This document shows, piece after piece, positions 16,468 to 25,255 of a stretch of DNA of 64,000 bases (the first letter of the stretch is position 1; every line of letters starts with the position of its first letter). The DNA lies in NCBI RefSeq assembly GCF_900243745.1, contig NZ_LT984798.1, forward strand, positions 744,001 to 808,000, read 5' to 3'. The notes beneath the pieces are model-generated. The model saw only the letters and a program-made list of their open reading frames with translations. It was not told the DNA's origin and searched no databases. The stretch comes from Desulfovibrio sp. G11. Lineage in GTDB: Bacteria; Desulfobacterota; Desulfovibrionia; Desulfovibrionales; Desulfovibrionaceae. The position numbers and the translations under genes were made by a program.

Positions 16468-18726
16468 ATGCGAGTTATGGACAATAATATAGAGAAACGA
16501 ATCCAGAGTCTGCGCGACAGGCTCAGTTATATGGTGGACATTTTTGCCGGCAAGCACAAAGACAATGCGCAACTGCTGGAAGAAAAGCTCACCTCTTTCG
16601 CGGCACGCGCCCGTGCGGGGGAAATTGAAGACCCCTATGCGGAGCTGGCCACGGTTGAAGACCTGTTCTGCTATGTGGAGCGCCGCCTTGAAGGCAACAT
16701 TACTCCCATGGACAAGGTGCGCATCGTGCGCCACCCGCAGCGCATCTGTCTGCGGGACATCCTGGAAAACGTCTACGACAACTTCACCGAAGTCGGGGGA
16801 CAGGACGAGCACAGCCTGGACCCCAGCATGCTCATAGCCCGCGCCGTCATTACCCGGCGCAGGGGCAAGAAGACCTATACCCAGTCCGTCATGGTTATCG
16901 GGCAGGAAAAAGGCCACGGGGCGGAGTTCCGCAACGGCGGCTCGGTCAAGCCCTGGGGCAACGCCAAGGCGCAGCAGTATATGCGCGTTGCGGAAACCGA
17001 GGGCATTCCCGTACATGCCTATATCTTCACGCCCGGCTCGTATCCCATTGAGGACTACCCCGGCGCGGCCCAGCAGATCGCGCGCAATATCTACAGCATG
17101 GCCGGTCTGCGCGTACCCGTTATCGCCGTCATTTCCGAAGGCGGTTCCGGCGGGGCCGAGGCCATAGGCCTGGCGGATAAAAGGCTGATGCTTTCGCATG
17201 GCTACTATTCGGTCATTTCACCCGAAGGGGCCGCAGCCATTGAAGGCCGCCTCAAGTCCGGGCAGCGTGCTGCCCCCGAACTGATCGAGCACTGCGCCCA
17301 GAACCTCAAGATCACCGCGCAGGACAACATCAAGTTCGGCTATATCGATCGCATCGTGCAGGAGCCGCCACTGGGCGCGCGCCCCTGGCACTTCGACTTT
17401 TTCCGCACCTTGCGGCAAGAAGTCATACGCGCCACAGACGAAGTAGTGGTTTCCACCCGCGTGATGCCCATCCTCAAGGGCTTCACGCTTTCACGCCTGC
17501 GCAGGCCCGATGCCAACCTGGATGAAATGCATACCCGCTGGGGGCTTTCTTCCAAGGCCAAAGACCGCCTGCGCGAACGCCGCCAGCAGAAGTTTCTGCG
17601 GCTTTCCCGTCAGGCGGCGCGTGACCGCAGGCCCTTCATCACCAAGATGGCGGGCGCAGCCTGGGACTGGATATCCAAGCCCTGGGTCAGCTTCAAATAC
17701 GACTTCTATCGCAAGCATCAACGCCGCATCCGTACCTTTATGGAAGAAATGGGCAACGAGTGGGATGTGTTCAAGGGCCGCCTGCTGGCTCCCTGGCACA
17801 AGCTTACCCATAAACTGCCCGGCAAGCAGGACAACAAGGCCAGGGAACTCATGGCCCTTTCCACCTGGGCAGACGATTCGCGCCGCCTCAAGTGGAACTA
17901 CATATCCCCGCGCTACAAGGCCGACCGTACGGTTACCTGCCCCAACAGCGCCTCTTACGGCTGCCTGGACCTCTGGGGACCGGACCTTTTCGCCGAATTC
18001 GCGGGCGTGTGCAGCCATTGCGGCTACCACTTCCCCATGGAGCCGGAATGGTATGTAAAAAACGTCTTTGACGCCGGTTCGGTCTTTGAGTTCAACAGCG
18101 AAATCGAAGCGGGCAATCCGCTGGACTTCCCCGACTTCAACGACCGCGTCGCCGCTGCCCAGAAAAAAACCGGGGCCAAAAGCGGCTGCATGACCTTCGA
18201 GGCCCGTATCGACAATACCAAGATGGTGGTAGCCATGCTTATGGGTACCTTCCGCGGCGGCTCCGTGGGCGCGGCCGAAGGCTACAAGTTTGTGGAAGCC
18301 GCCCAGCGCGCCGAGAAAAAACGCTATCCCTTCCTGGCATACGTACACGGCACGGCGGGCATACGCATTCAGGAAGGCACACACGGTGTCATCCAGATGC
18401 CGCGCTGCACAGTGGCTGTGCGCCGCTATATCGAATCCGGCGGCCTGTACATGGTGCTGTACGACACCAACTCCTTTGCCGGGCCAGTCGCCAGCTTTCT
18501 TGGCTGCTCGCCCTACCAGTTCGCCGTGCGTTCATCCAACATCGGCTTTGCCGGGCCGGGCGTTATCAAGGAAACCACGGGGATGGACATCCCGCCGAAG
18601 TACCACCGCTCGTACCGCGCCCTGTCACGCGGGCACATCCAGGGCATATGGGACAGAAGGCAGGTGCGCGCCAACCTCAAGCAGGCGCTGCTCACCATCG
18701 GCGGCAGAAACCTTTATTACCGGTAG
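16468..18726 (+). CDS. Fused AccA-AccD acetyl-CoA carboxyltransferase
   Basis: A 752-aa protein joining both carboxyltransferase halves of acetyl-CoA carboxylase, in alpha-then-beta order. Residues about 80-330 match AccA, including VIGQEKGHG and the oxyanion region ISEGGSGGAEAIG. The C-terminal half matches AccD: a zinc-ribbon-like segment with C491, C499, C515 and C518, then VHGTAGIRIQEGTHG. The first cysteine pair is spaced by seven residues rather than two. A basic linker at about 340-470 joins the halves. In most bacteria these are separate genes. It should transfer CO2 from biotin to an acyl-CoA, presumably acetyl-CoA, using the neighbouring carboxylase and carrier. Confidence 0.85.
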   Translation: MRVMDNNIEKRIQSLRDRLSYMVDIFAGKHKDNAQLLEEKLTSFAARARAGEIEDPYAELATVEDLFCYVERRLEGNITPMDKVRIVRHPQRICLRDILENVYDNFTEVGGQDEHSLDPSMLIARAVITRRRGKKTYTQSVMVIGQEKGHGAEFRNGGSVKPWGNAKAQQYMRVAETEGIPVHAYIFTPGSYPIEDYPGAAQQIARNIYSMAGLRVPVIAVISEGGSGGAEAIGLADKRLMLSHGYYSVISPEGAAAIEGRLKSGQRAAPELIEHCAQNLKITAQDNIKFGYIDRIVQEPPLGARPWHFDFFRTLRQEVIRATDEVVVSTRVMPILKGFTLSRLRRPDANLDEMHTRWGLSSKAKDRLRERRQQKFLRLSRQAARDRRPFITKMAGAAWDWISKPWVSFKYDFYRKHQRRIRTFMEEMGNEWDVFKGRLLAPWHKLTHKLPGKQDNKARELMALSTWADDSRRLKWNYISPRYKADRTVTCPNSASYGCLDLWGPDLFAEFAGVCSHCGYHFPMEPEWYVKNVFDAGSVFEFNSEIEAGNPLDFPDFNDRVAAAQKKTGAKSGCMTFEARIDNTKMVVAMLMGTFRGGSVGAAEGYKFVEAAQRAEKKRYPFLAYVHGTAGIRIQEGTHGVIQMPRCTVAVRRYIESGGLYMVLYDTNSFAGPVASFLGCSPYQFAVRSSNIGFAGPGVIKETTGMDIPPKYHRSYRALSRGHIQGIWDRRQVRANLKQALLTIGGRNLYYR

Positions 18727-19018
18727 GCAAAAAAGCATGCCGGGGACGGATGACAAGGCGTTGCCGCCAGATCAGCGCTTTCGTTCCCGGCCGTAAAAAC
18801 TGCGCTGCAGGCAGGGGATGCACCCCGCCGCCTGATGCGTACGCCCCGGTGATGTGCCCCCGGGTACGCCCGCGCCGGAACAGCCGGAATGCGGGCAGCG
18901 CCGCCACCAGGGCGGCCCGGCAAAACCGCCACGCACATCACACAGGGCAACCCTGAAGAAAACCAGGCGCCCGCGCCGCTCCGGCGGTACGCGCGCCCAA
19001 GCATATAACGGACCAAGC

Positions 19019-19669
19019 ATGATCAACATATCTTCACTGCTGGACGAAATAAAGGCTTCGCCCTACCGCGAAATAGTCATCCGTACGCCCCATACGGGCC
19101 GCGTCACCTTTGCGGGACTCAAGCAGGGCGATCAGGCCCTGGGGCCGCAGGGCCAGTGGAAAGAAAAGCCCGGAACGCTCATTGCCACGCTGGAGCGCGA
19201 GCACAATCCCAAGCCCATCTGCGCGCCTGAAAAAGGCGAGGTGAGCGTGATACACAGCGAACTTGAGGGCCAGTTTGTAGAGGCGGGCGCGCCCCTTGCC
19301 GTGCTGCGCCATATGCTGACCAAGGATGAGGTACAAAGCATCATCCTGAAAAAAACCCTGCACCTCTTCCGTGCGCCCGAACGCGCCAAATACTATTTTA
19401 CGCCTGAAGTGGACAAAAAGATCCGCGCCTCCGACGCCCAGTCCGTGGCTGTACGGGACGGTATGGAACTGCTCATCATGTCGCGCATGAAACGCGAGGT
19501 TCCCCTCTGCTATACGGGACCCGACGGCGTGATTTACGCAGTCTACTTCAAGATCAACGACAATATGGATGCGGGCGCGCCGCTTTTGGGCGTATGCCCC
19601 AAGGACCAGTTGCCGGCCATCCAGGACGTGATCATGCGTGTACAGACCGAATGGACCGAAAAGGAATAG
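19019..19669 (+). CDS. Biotinyl/lipoyl-like carrier protein with atypical motif
   Basis: A 216-aa protein with two biotinyl/lipoyl-like half domains. The first is PKPICAPEKGEVSVIH...VEAGAPLAVL (about 65-95). The second is ELLIMSRMKREVPLC...VYFKINDNMDAGAPLLGV (about 150-191). A normal biotin carrier has AMKM at the hairpin; here the matching place reads SRMKRE, with K158 as the likely modified lysine. It follows the carboxyltransferase after about 290 bp of spacer and is probably the carrier for that enzyme. Biotinylation is inferred, not shown. Confidence 0.65.
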   Translation: MINISSLLDEIKASPYREIVIRTPHTGRVTFAGLKQGDQALGPQGQWKEKPGTLIATLEREHNPKPICAPEKGEVSVIHSELEGQFVEAGAPLAVLRHMLTKDEVQSIILKKTLHLFRAPERAKYYFTPEVDKKIRASDAQSVAVRDGMELLIMSRMKREVPLCYTGPDGVIYAVYFKINDNMDAGAPLLGVCPKDQLPAIQDVIMRVQTEWTEKE

Positions 19670-19711
19670 GCCCGCGCGATTCCGGCCGGGCAAACATCAC
19701 GGAGGCTACTC

Positions 19712-20050
19712 ATGGGCAAGGCTTTACAGATTCGCGTCTCTGCCGTGACATGGAACGAAGACCTGCTTGAAAAGCTGTGGCCCAAACTCACAGAGCTTGC
19801 CTTCAGCGTACCCATCAAGCACGAAAAGCACGGCGTTCTTGAAATGGTGCGCGCCCTCGGCGACGGCCTGCAGTTTTTGCCCTGGTCCGAAGCCAGGCGC
19901 AAGGCCATGGGTCCCGGCATTGAAGAAGCCGTGCGCCTCAAGCAGGCACTGGAAGCGGCGCTGGCCGACTGGCAGCCCCGTGAGGCCAATATTTTAAGTG
20001 ACAAACTTGAAGACGTGCTGGATACTCTTGAAAAGGCCTTTGTGGCCTGA
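19712..20050 (+). CDS. Conserved hypothetical protein, 112 aa
   Basis: A small, mostly helical protein starting MGKALQIRVSAVTWNEDLLEKLWPK and ending in LEDVLDTLEKAFVA. I do not recognise a family. There is no signal peptide, membrane segment or metal motif. It has a strong ribosome site (ACGGAGG) and sits between the biotinyl carrier and ssb on the same strand, 42 bp and 38 bp away, so it is probably cotranscribed with one or both. Confidence 0.7.
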   Translation: MGKALQIRVSAVTWNEDLLEKLWPKLTELAFSVPIKHEKHGVLEMVRALGDGLQFLPWSEARRKAMGPGIEEAVRLKQALEAALADWQPREANILSDKLEDVLDTLEKAFVA

Positions 20051-20087
20051 GATATCCGGAACAAGCAGTATTATCGGAGACTTTCAC

Positions 20088-20612
20088 ATGCTTAATAAAG
20101 TCATGATCATCGGCCGCCTGGGGCGCGACCCCGAATTGCGCTACACCCAGAGCGGCTCGCCTGTGGCTAGCCTCAATATAGCCACCGACGAATCCTATAC
20201 CGACCGCGACGGCAACAAGGTGGACCGCACCGAATGGCATCGCGTATCCGTTTTTCAGCGCCAGGCCGAAAACTGTGCCAACTACCTGACCAAAGGCAGC
20301 CTTGTGTACGTGGAAGGTAGCCTGCAGACTCGCAAATGGCAGGATCAGCAGGGGCAGGACCGCTATACCACAGAAATCAAGGCCCAGCGCGTGCAGTTTC
20401 TTGACCGCAAAGGCGATGCCCCGCGCGGTGAAGGCAGCGGCGGACGCGGCTATGAGGACGATTACGGCGCTGCTGCGCCCCGCGGCAATGCCCCCCGTGG
20501 CGGCCAGGGTGCTCCGCGCCAGCAGAGCCAGGGCAACCGCAGACCTGCGGATGACGACCTTGGCCCGGCCTTTCCTTCTGAGGCCTCCAATATGGATGAA
20601 GTCCCCTTCTAG
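20088..20612 (+). CDS. ssb: Single-stranded DNA-binding protein
   Basis: SSB coats single-stranded DNA during replication and repair. The 174-aa protein has the OB-fold pattern MLNKVMIIGRLGRDPELRYT, WHRVSVFQRQAENCANYL and SLVYVEGSLQTRKWQD. A disordered Gly/Arg/Gln-rich linker follows, then the acidic tip MDEVPF, equivalent to the DDIPF tail that recruits partner proteins. The start at 20088 follows CGGAGA and matches the family N-terminus; the earlier in-frame ATG at 19998 lies in the preceding gene. Confidence 0.95.
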   Translation: MLNKVMIIGRLGRDPELRYTQSGSPVASLNIATDESYTDRDGNKVDRTEWHRVSVFQRQAENCANYLTKGSLVYVEGSLQTRKWQDQQGQDRYTTEIKAQRVQFLDRKGDAPRGEGSGGRGYEDDYGAAAPRGNAPRGGQGAPRQQSQGNRRPADDDLGPAFPSEASNMDEVPF

Positions 20613-21621
20613 AGCATTCAGCCTTTGAGAATATACGTTCTTAAGGTTAAGGCACGCTCTTACGGCGGACGGCAGATCACGCAGCCATCGGCGCAATCTG
20701 CCTTTGAGCGCAGCCATGCACAAAGGGTTACGGTGTCCCGTCCGGCGTTGGCAGCCCCAGACCGTTGTACCCGCCTTTTCAGGCAGCCCCGCACTCGGAC
20801 CATCGCCAGAGCGCCACAATAAAGCCGTTCCAGGCTGCCGCTCTCTTCCCTTCTGTTTTACACGCCTGCCGCACGGCATATGCAACACGTGCTCCAGCTC
20901 TCAGGACTGGAGCACGTGTTGCATTGAAGCCCACTGTTCTTCCTACGGCTTGGCGGCCTCCGGCTTGCCACAGCCAACGCACTGACGGCACGGCTGCGGG
21001 CAGGCAGGATATAATATGCACTGCCGCTGGCTACTGCCCCATTTGCCAACAGCCTCACAAGGCTGCTGGCCCCCCAGACATGATCTGCCTGCTTACATCA
21101 ACAGATTCGGGCTATTGCACCCTGCCGCCGTGCGCACAGGCCTTTGCCCCTGCGCGAAAGAAACGCGGCAGGCGCGGCTTCCCTGAAAAAGCGATGCGGC
21201 AACAGTCCGTCTTTTCAAATAATCTTTTCATCCGCGTTTTAAAAAGCGCCCTCCATGAGATTGCGAAAAAAAGCGCCATCGAACTTTTGAGGGCAGCTAT
21301 CAGCAGACAGAGGCAAGTTAATCCTGTCTTCGGCGATTGCGGCAAAACCATGACAATATAGTTTTAATACAATAAAATAAACATATTATACGAAGCATCT
21401 TCATACTATGACATTTATTGTTCATATAAAAATCCCTTTATCTGTACTATTTTTCTCCATCCGGACAAATGACAAAACAGAGGCAATGTGCGTTTTTTTC
21501 AGCCGGGGGGCTTCTCTTTTTTAAAAACATGCCGTAAGATGGTATTTATGTTTTTTGGCTTTAACAAAGGCCTTTTCGCATTTTCGCATGTTTGAAAGTC
21601 AGGAAATTTTGCGAGAGGTAG
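20613..21621. other. Long spacer between ssb and sat
   Basis: About 1 kb with no convincing gene. A 198-codon plus frame at 20765-21361 has an arginine/proline/alanine-rich low-complexity composition and no ribosome site, and it runs through the large hairpin at 20880-20924, so it was rejected. From about 21340 the sequence turns AT-rich and leads into the sat promoter. The middle may encode an untranslated RNA, but no known family was recognised. Confidence 0.5.
20880..20924. other. Perfect 18-bp inverted repeat in the ssb-sat spacer
   Basis: The arms are ATGCAACACGTGCTCCAG (20880-20897) and its exact complement (20907-20924), with a 9-nt loop. No T-tract follows. It is far from any start codon. 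It could be a transcript end, a protein-binding palindrome or part of a small RNA. Confidence 0.7.
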
Positions 21622-21650
21622 TTGACTTTTTGTTAGATTATTCACAAGAT
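21622..21650 (+). promoter_or_regulatory. Candidate sigma-70 promoter of sat
   Basis: TTGACT at 21622-21627 and CAAGAT at 21645-21650 are separated by 17 bp. They lie about 85 bp before the sat start, in AT-rich sequence. The -35 element is strong and the -10 element weak, which is common for regulated promoters. Confidence 0.5.
21630..21647. promoter_or_regulatory. Rex-like operator overlapping the sat promoter
   Basis: TTGTTAGATTATTCACAA matches 14 of 18 positions of the Rex palindrome TTGTGAAATATTTCACAA and sits between the -35 and -10 elements, where a repressor would block polymerase. Rex senses NADH/NAD+ and is reported to control sat in Desulfovibrio vulgaris. Confidence 0.6.
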
Positions 21651-21736
21651 GGATTTCGAAAGAAGCCCTCCCCATTTCGGCTGTGCGTGCTGCCGTTGCG
21701 GGAGGCTGTCATAACCAAAACACGGAGGATTTCGCG

Positions 21737-23008
21737 ATGTCCAAGTTGGTAGCTCCTCACGGCGGTAAGGGTCTGGTCTGTTGCCTGCTTGAAGGCAAGG
21801 CCCTGGAAGATGAAAAGAAAAAGGCCGCTGGCCTCAAGCAGATCGAAATTTCTTCCCGCGCCAAGGGCGACCTCATCATGATGGGCATTGGCGGCTTTTC
21901 GCCTCTGAACGGTTTCATGAACAAGGCCGACTGGAAGAGCGTGTGCGAAAAAATGACCCTCACCGACGGCACCTTCTGGCCCGTGCCCGTAACCCTTGAC
22001 GTCTCCGCTGCCGAAGCCAAGAGCATCAAGGCCGGTGAAGAAGTGGCCCTGGTCCGCAAGGGCGAAGTCATGGCCACCATGAAGGTCGAAGAAATCTATG
22101 AAATGACCGAAGCCGACAAAAAGATGGAGTGCGAGCTGGTCTTCAAGGGCGAAGGCCCTGACTCTGAAAAATTCTGGGAAGTGGCCCCCGAAGACCATCC
22201 CGGCGTGAAAATGGTTCTGGCCCAGAAAGAATACAATATCGCCGGTCCCGTCAAAGTGCTCTCGCAGGGCGAATTCCCCGAGAAATTCCCCGGCGTGTAC
22301 ATGACCCCCGCCCAGCTGCGCGCCAAGATGGACGAACGCGGCTGGCAGAAGGTTGCCGCCCTGCAGCTGCGCAACCCCATGCACCGCTCGCATGAATACC
22401 TTGCCAAAATCGGCGTGGAAGTGTGCGATGGTGTTGTCATCCACTCCCTGGTCGGCTCCCTGAAGCCCGGCGACATCCCGGCCGAAGTGCGCGTGAAGTG
22501 CATCGACACCCTGGTGGACAAGTACTTTGTGAAAGACTTTGTCATCCAGGCCGGTTACCCCCTGGACATGCGCTATGCCGGCCCGCGTGAAGCCCTGCTG
22601 CACGCCACCTTCCGTCAGAACTACGGCATCAACAACCTGCTGGTGGGTCGCGACCACGCCGGTGTGGGCGACTTCTACGGCATGTTTGAAGCCCAGGAGA
22701 TCTTCCGCAAGATGCCCACCCCCGCAGATTCCGGCAAGCGCCTGCTCTGCGAACCCCTGAACATTGACTGGACCTTCTACTGCAAGAAGTGCGACGGCAT
22801 GGCCAGCATGCGCACCTGCCCGCACGGCAAGGAAGACCGCGTCATCCTGTCCGGCACCAAGCTGCGCAAGATGCTTTCTGAAGGCGCGGATGTACCGGAT
22901 CACTTTGGCCGCGATGAAGTGCTCGCCATCCTGCGCGAATACTACTCCGGTCTTACCGAAAAAGTCGAAGTCAAGATGCAGCGTGCCGCCTCTGGTTCCA
23001 CCATGTAG
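21737..23008 (+). CDS. sat: Sulfate adenylyltransferase (ATP sulfurylase)
   Basis: Sat activates sulfate with ATP to adenosine-5'-phosphosulfate, the first step of dissimilatory sulfate reduction, in the cytoplasm. The 423-aa protein has the nucleotide-binding motifs [13 protein letters not shown] (a QxRNPxHxxH type) and [13 protein letters not shown] cysteine cluster, [15 protein letters not shown], probably binds a metal, as in homologous ATP sulfurylases. The start at 21737 follows CGGAGGA. The upstream promoter overlaps a Rex-like palindrome, and a strong terminator follows the gene. It lies about 2.2 kb before dsrMKJOP, so the first and last modules of sulfate reduction are neighbours. 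Confidence 0.97.
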   Translation: MSKLVAPHGGKGLVCCLLEGKALEDEKKKAAGLKQIEISSRAKGDLIMMGIGGFSPLNGFMNKADWKSVCEKMTLTDGTFWPVPVTLDVSAAEAKSIKAGEEVALVRKGEVMATMKVEEIYEMTEADKKMECELVFKGEGPDSEKFWEVAPEDHPGVKMVLAQKEYNIAGPVKVLSQGEFPEKFPGVYMTPAQLRAKMDERGWQKVAALQLRNPMHRSHEYLAKIGVEVCDGVVIHSLVGSLKPGDIPAEVRVKCIDTLVDKYFVKDFVIQAGYPLDMRYAGPREALLHATFRQNYGINNLLVGRDHAGVGDFYGMFEAQEIFRKMPTPADSGKRLLCEPLNIDWTFYCKKCDGMASMRTCPHGKEDRVILSGTKLRKMLSEGADVPDHFGRDEVLAILREYYSGLTEKVEVKMQRAASGSTM

Positions 23009-23029
23009 GGTTGCCGCAGTCACAACGCG

Positions 23030-23061
23030 AAAGGACGTCCGCAAGGGCGTCCTTTTGTTTT
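23030..23061 (+). terminator. Intrinsic terminator of sat
   Basis: AAAGGACGTCC pairs with GGGCGTCCTTT (one mismatch) around a GCAA loop, followed by TTTTGTTTT, 21 bp after the sat stop. Confidence 0.88.
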
Positions 23062-23235
23062 GCCCTGCATGCCTTGCAGCCACACCATGCTTTACCTGAA
23101 GGCAAAAAAAGCCTATAGAGGCATGATACATTCAGGATACAGGACTCGTGCCGCGGCTGCCGCCGCCGCGCGGTCCGGTCCGTTTCTTTGCAAGTTCCGG
23201 CGGCGCGCCCGCCAAACCCATATTACAGGTGGTTC

Positions 23236-24249
23236 ATGAACCGATCCCACGAAATCGTTACCGGCGCTCTGCTTCTTGCCCTGCTGGCCGCGGCATTTTG
23301 CGTATGGAGCGCCCTTGGCAACGAAGTAAATCTGTGTGTGACGGCAGGCTGCTCCCTGTACCAGGACAGCACCGTGGCGGGCATTTCGCTGTGGTGGATC
23401 GGGGCCGGCGTTTTCGCAGTCCTGTGCTTTCTGGCCCTGCTGGGCGCCGCCCACTGGGGCCGCACGCTGGCTGCGCTGGCCCTGGTGGGTGATGTGGGCC
23501 TGCTGCTGGTCATGGCGCTTACCGCACCCTGCATAAGCTGTCTGGTGGTGGCGGTTTTCTTTGTGCTCACCTATATGAGTTTTCGCCAGGCAGCCACCGC
23601 GCGCAGCCGCTCGGGCAAGGCGGGCCGTTCCCTCCTCGTGCTGGTGTGGGGTCTGCTCTTCATCATCAACCTGGGCGCTGTGGCGCGGTCACAGGCCACT
23701 GTGTGGCCCATTACCGACAACCACGACAGCGCCACGGTGCGCATGTTCTTTTCGCCGTCCTGCTCCAGTTGCCGTGAGGGCGTGGCCATTCTTTCCGGAC
23801 ATGTAGACGTGGCCTTCTACCCCCTGGCCGAAAACGATGCGGACGTGTACCGTGTGGCGCAGATGATCCGCCTGCTGGACCAGGGCGACAGCATGGCCGA
23901 GGCCATGACCCGCTCGCAGGACGCGACCGCCCCCGGGGGCCTTGGTTCGTGGAGTCCGGATATGATATGGCTGCGCTTCCGTATGCTGCGCAACAAGGCC
24001 CATGTGTTCGTATCCGGCGCGCAGACCGTACCTTTTTTTGAATATCACGGGCTGCCCTCCATGCTGGTCAAGCAGGGCAAAAACACCGGCCCGCGCGGAT
24101 CCGGCAGCAATGCTGCCCCGACCGGCGGCTTTTCGGGCATGCCGGGAACCGGCCAATGGCAAGGCCAGCCGGGCGGCACGAACGACGCCCTGCCGCTGGA
24201 GCCGCAAATTGCGGGCCAGTGCGGCGGCCCTGCCCCCTGCCCGGAATAG
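23236..24249 (+). CDS. VKOR-like membrane protein with C-terminal thioredoxin-like domain
   Basis: A 337-aa membrane protein. Residues about 1-145 contain four to five helices with the vitamin K epoxide reductase pattern: loop cysteines in NLCVTAGCSLYQD, then the CISC pair at the end of a helix. After another helix comes a periplasmic domain with MFFSPSCSSCREG, a thioredoxin-type CxxC, and a Gly/Pro-rich tail ending in CPE. Such proteins oxidise quinone-linked thiols to form disulfides outside the cell membrane. Its place between sat and dsrMKJOP suggests a role in maturing exported cysteine proteins such as DsrJ or DsrO, by inference only. The start at 23236 has AGGTGG upstream. Confidence 0.65.
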   Translation: MNRSHEIVTGALLLALLAAAFCVWSALGNEVNLCVTAGCSLYQDSTVAGISLWWIGAGVFAVLCFLALLGAAHWGRTLAALALVGDVGLLLVMALTAPCISCLVVAVFFVLTYMSFRQAATARSRSGKAGRSLLVLVWGLLFIINLGAVARSQATVWPITDNHDSATVRMFFSPSCSSCREGVAILSGHVDVAFYPLAENDADVYRVAQMIRLLDQGDSMAEAMTRSQDATAPGGLGSWSPDMIWLRFRMLRNKAHVFVSGAQTVPFFEYHGLPSMLVKQGKNTGPRGSGSNAAPTGGFSGMPGTGQWQGQPGGTNDALPLEPQIAGQCGGPAPCPE

Positions 24250-24605
24250 GCTGCGGGCGCAGATTTGCGCCTGCCCGGACGCTGCCGGGCAAAAAGCCTG
24301 CCGCAAGCTGGCAACAGCCATGGCAGGCCGGCCCCGTGAGGGGCAACGACGGGGATATCTGAAAAAAGGGAGCAGCCCCGCAGCAGACAGCATAACGCCT
24401 CTGCTGCTGAAATAAAAAGCGGCCACACATGCTCCAACATACGTTTGGACTACGCAATTGGACCAAACCCCGAACACCGTGTAAGCAGAACGCGGCATTG
24501 TGCAAAAAAGTGCGCAAGTGCTGCTGTCCGGCTGCAAAGGGGCTTGACGCCCTTTGCGCTTCCCCTTTATATGAAACAGCCTTATCCGTAAGGCGCGAGG
24601 GCGGG
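24250..24605. other. Spacer ahead of the RsbRD-dsr cluster
   Basis: No gene was seen. GGCGCA and TGCGCC form a small hairpin shortly after the VKOR-like gene. A near-palindrome, TTGTGC...GCGCAA, at about 24496-24515 loosely recalls a Rex half-site pair but has the wrong spacing. The promoter for the dsr operon probably lies here. Confidence 0.35.
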
Positions 24606-25133
24606 ATGAAAGCACAGGAATTGTTCAGAAAGCACAAAAGTGAAATTGTTCGCCTTTGGGCCGAGGAGGTGTTTGACACCTACCCTTTTGAAACGACAGG
24701 TTTTTTGCGTACACGCAATGATCCTTTTGCCAATCCTGTCGCCCATATGACCAAAGAAGCGGCCGGTGCGCTATATGACGCCATGGCCGGCGAGCATGTT
24801 GATCCGGGGCAGACCAAAAAAGCCCTTGAACGCTTTATCAGGCTGCGCGCGGTGCAAAAATATGCTCCCAGCCAGGGATTGGGCGTGTTTTTTCTCATGA
24901 AGCCCATTCTGCGCACGCATCTTTTGCCCGAGTTCATAGCTCTGGGCGATACGGCCCCCTATATGGAAGCCGAATCGCGCCTGGACAGTCTCACCCTGCT
25001 GGCCTTTGATATGTATACTGAGGCCCGCGAGGTTGTGGCCGACCTGCGCATAACAGAAATTCGCAACCAGTACGCCCAGCTGGCGCGCTGGGCGCAAAAG
25101 CTGGAAGGCGGCCCTTCGCATCCTGCGGATTAA
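24606..25133 (+). CDS. RsbRD N-terminal-domain protein upstream of dsrM
   Basis: A 175-aa helical protein starting MKAQELFRKHKSEIVRLWAE, with the globin-like pattern of the RsbRD N-terminal domain (KALERFIRLRAVQKYAPSQGLGVFFLMK). Such domains are sensors in stressosome-type proteins; here there is no STAS domain. The start at 24606 follows GAGGGCGGG. A gene of this kind ahead of dsrMKJOP fits the layout I know from Desulfovibrio, and it may tune or sense for the complex. The dsrM gene follows after 122 bp. Confidence 0.7.
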   Translation: MKAQELFRKHKSEIVRLWAEEVFDTYPFETTGFLRTRNDPFANPVAHMTKEAAGALYDAMAGEHVDPGQTKKALERFIRLRAVQKYAPSQGLGVFFLMKPILRTHLLPEFIALGDTAPYMEAESRLDSLTLLAFDMYTEAREVVADLRITEIRNQYAQLARWAQKLEGGPSHPAD

Positions 25134-25255
25134 CGCTGAACCCCGCACCTCCCGCCCGCGTCATGCCTGGCGGGTCTTTGGAGCGTGCGGCCCAGGCATT
25201 TCTCAATATCCCGTGGTGGGCTTTTGAGGCAACTTTAGTGGAAGTGAGGTAGGGA

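Noticed and set aside
20765..21361. 198-codon plus frame between ssb and sat
   Set aside because: Low-complexity Arg/Pro/Ala composition, no ribosome site, and it runs through a perfect 18-bp hairpin.
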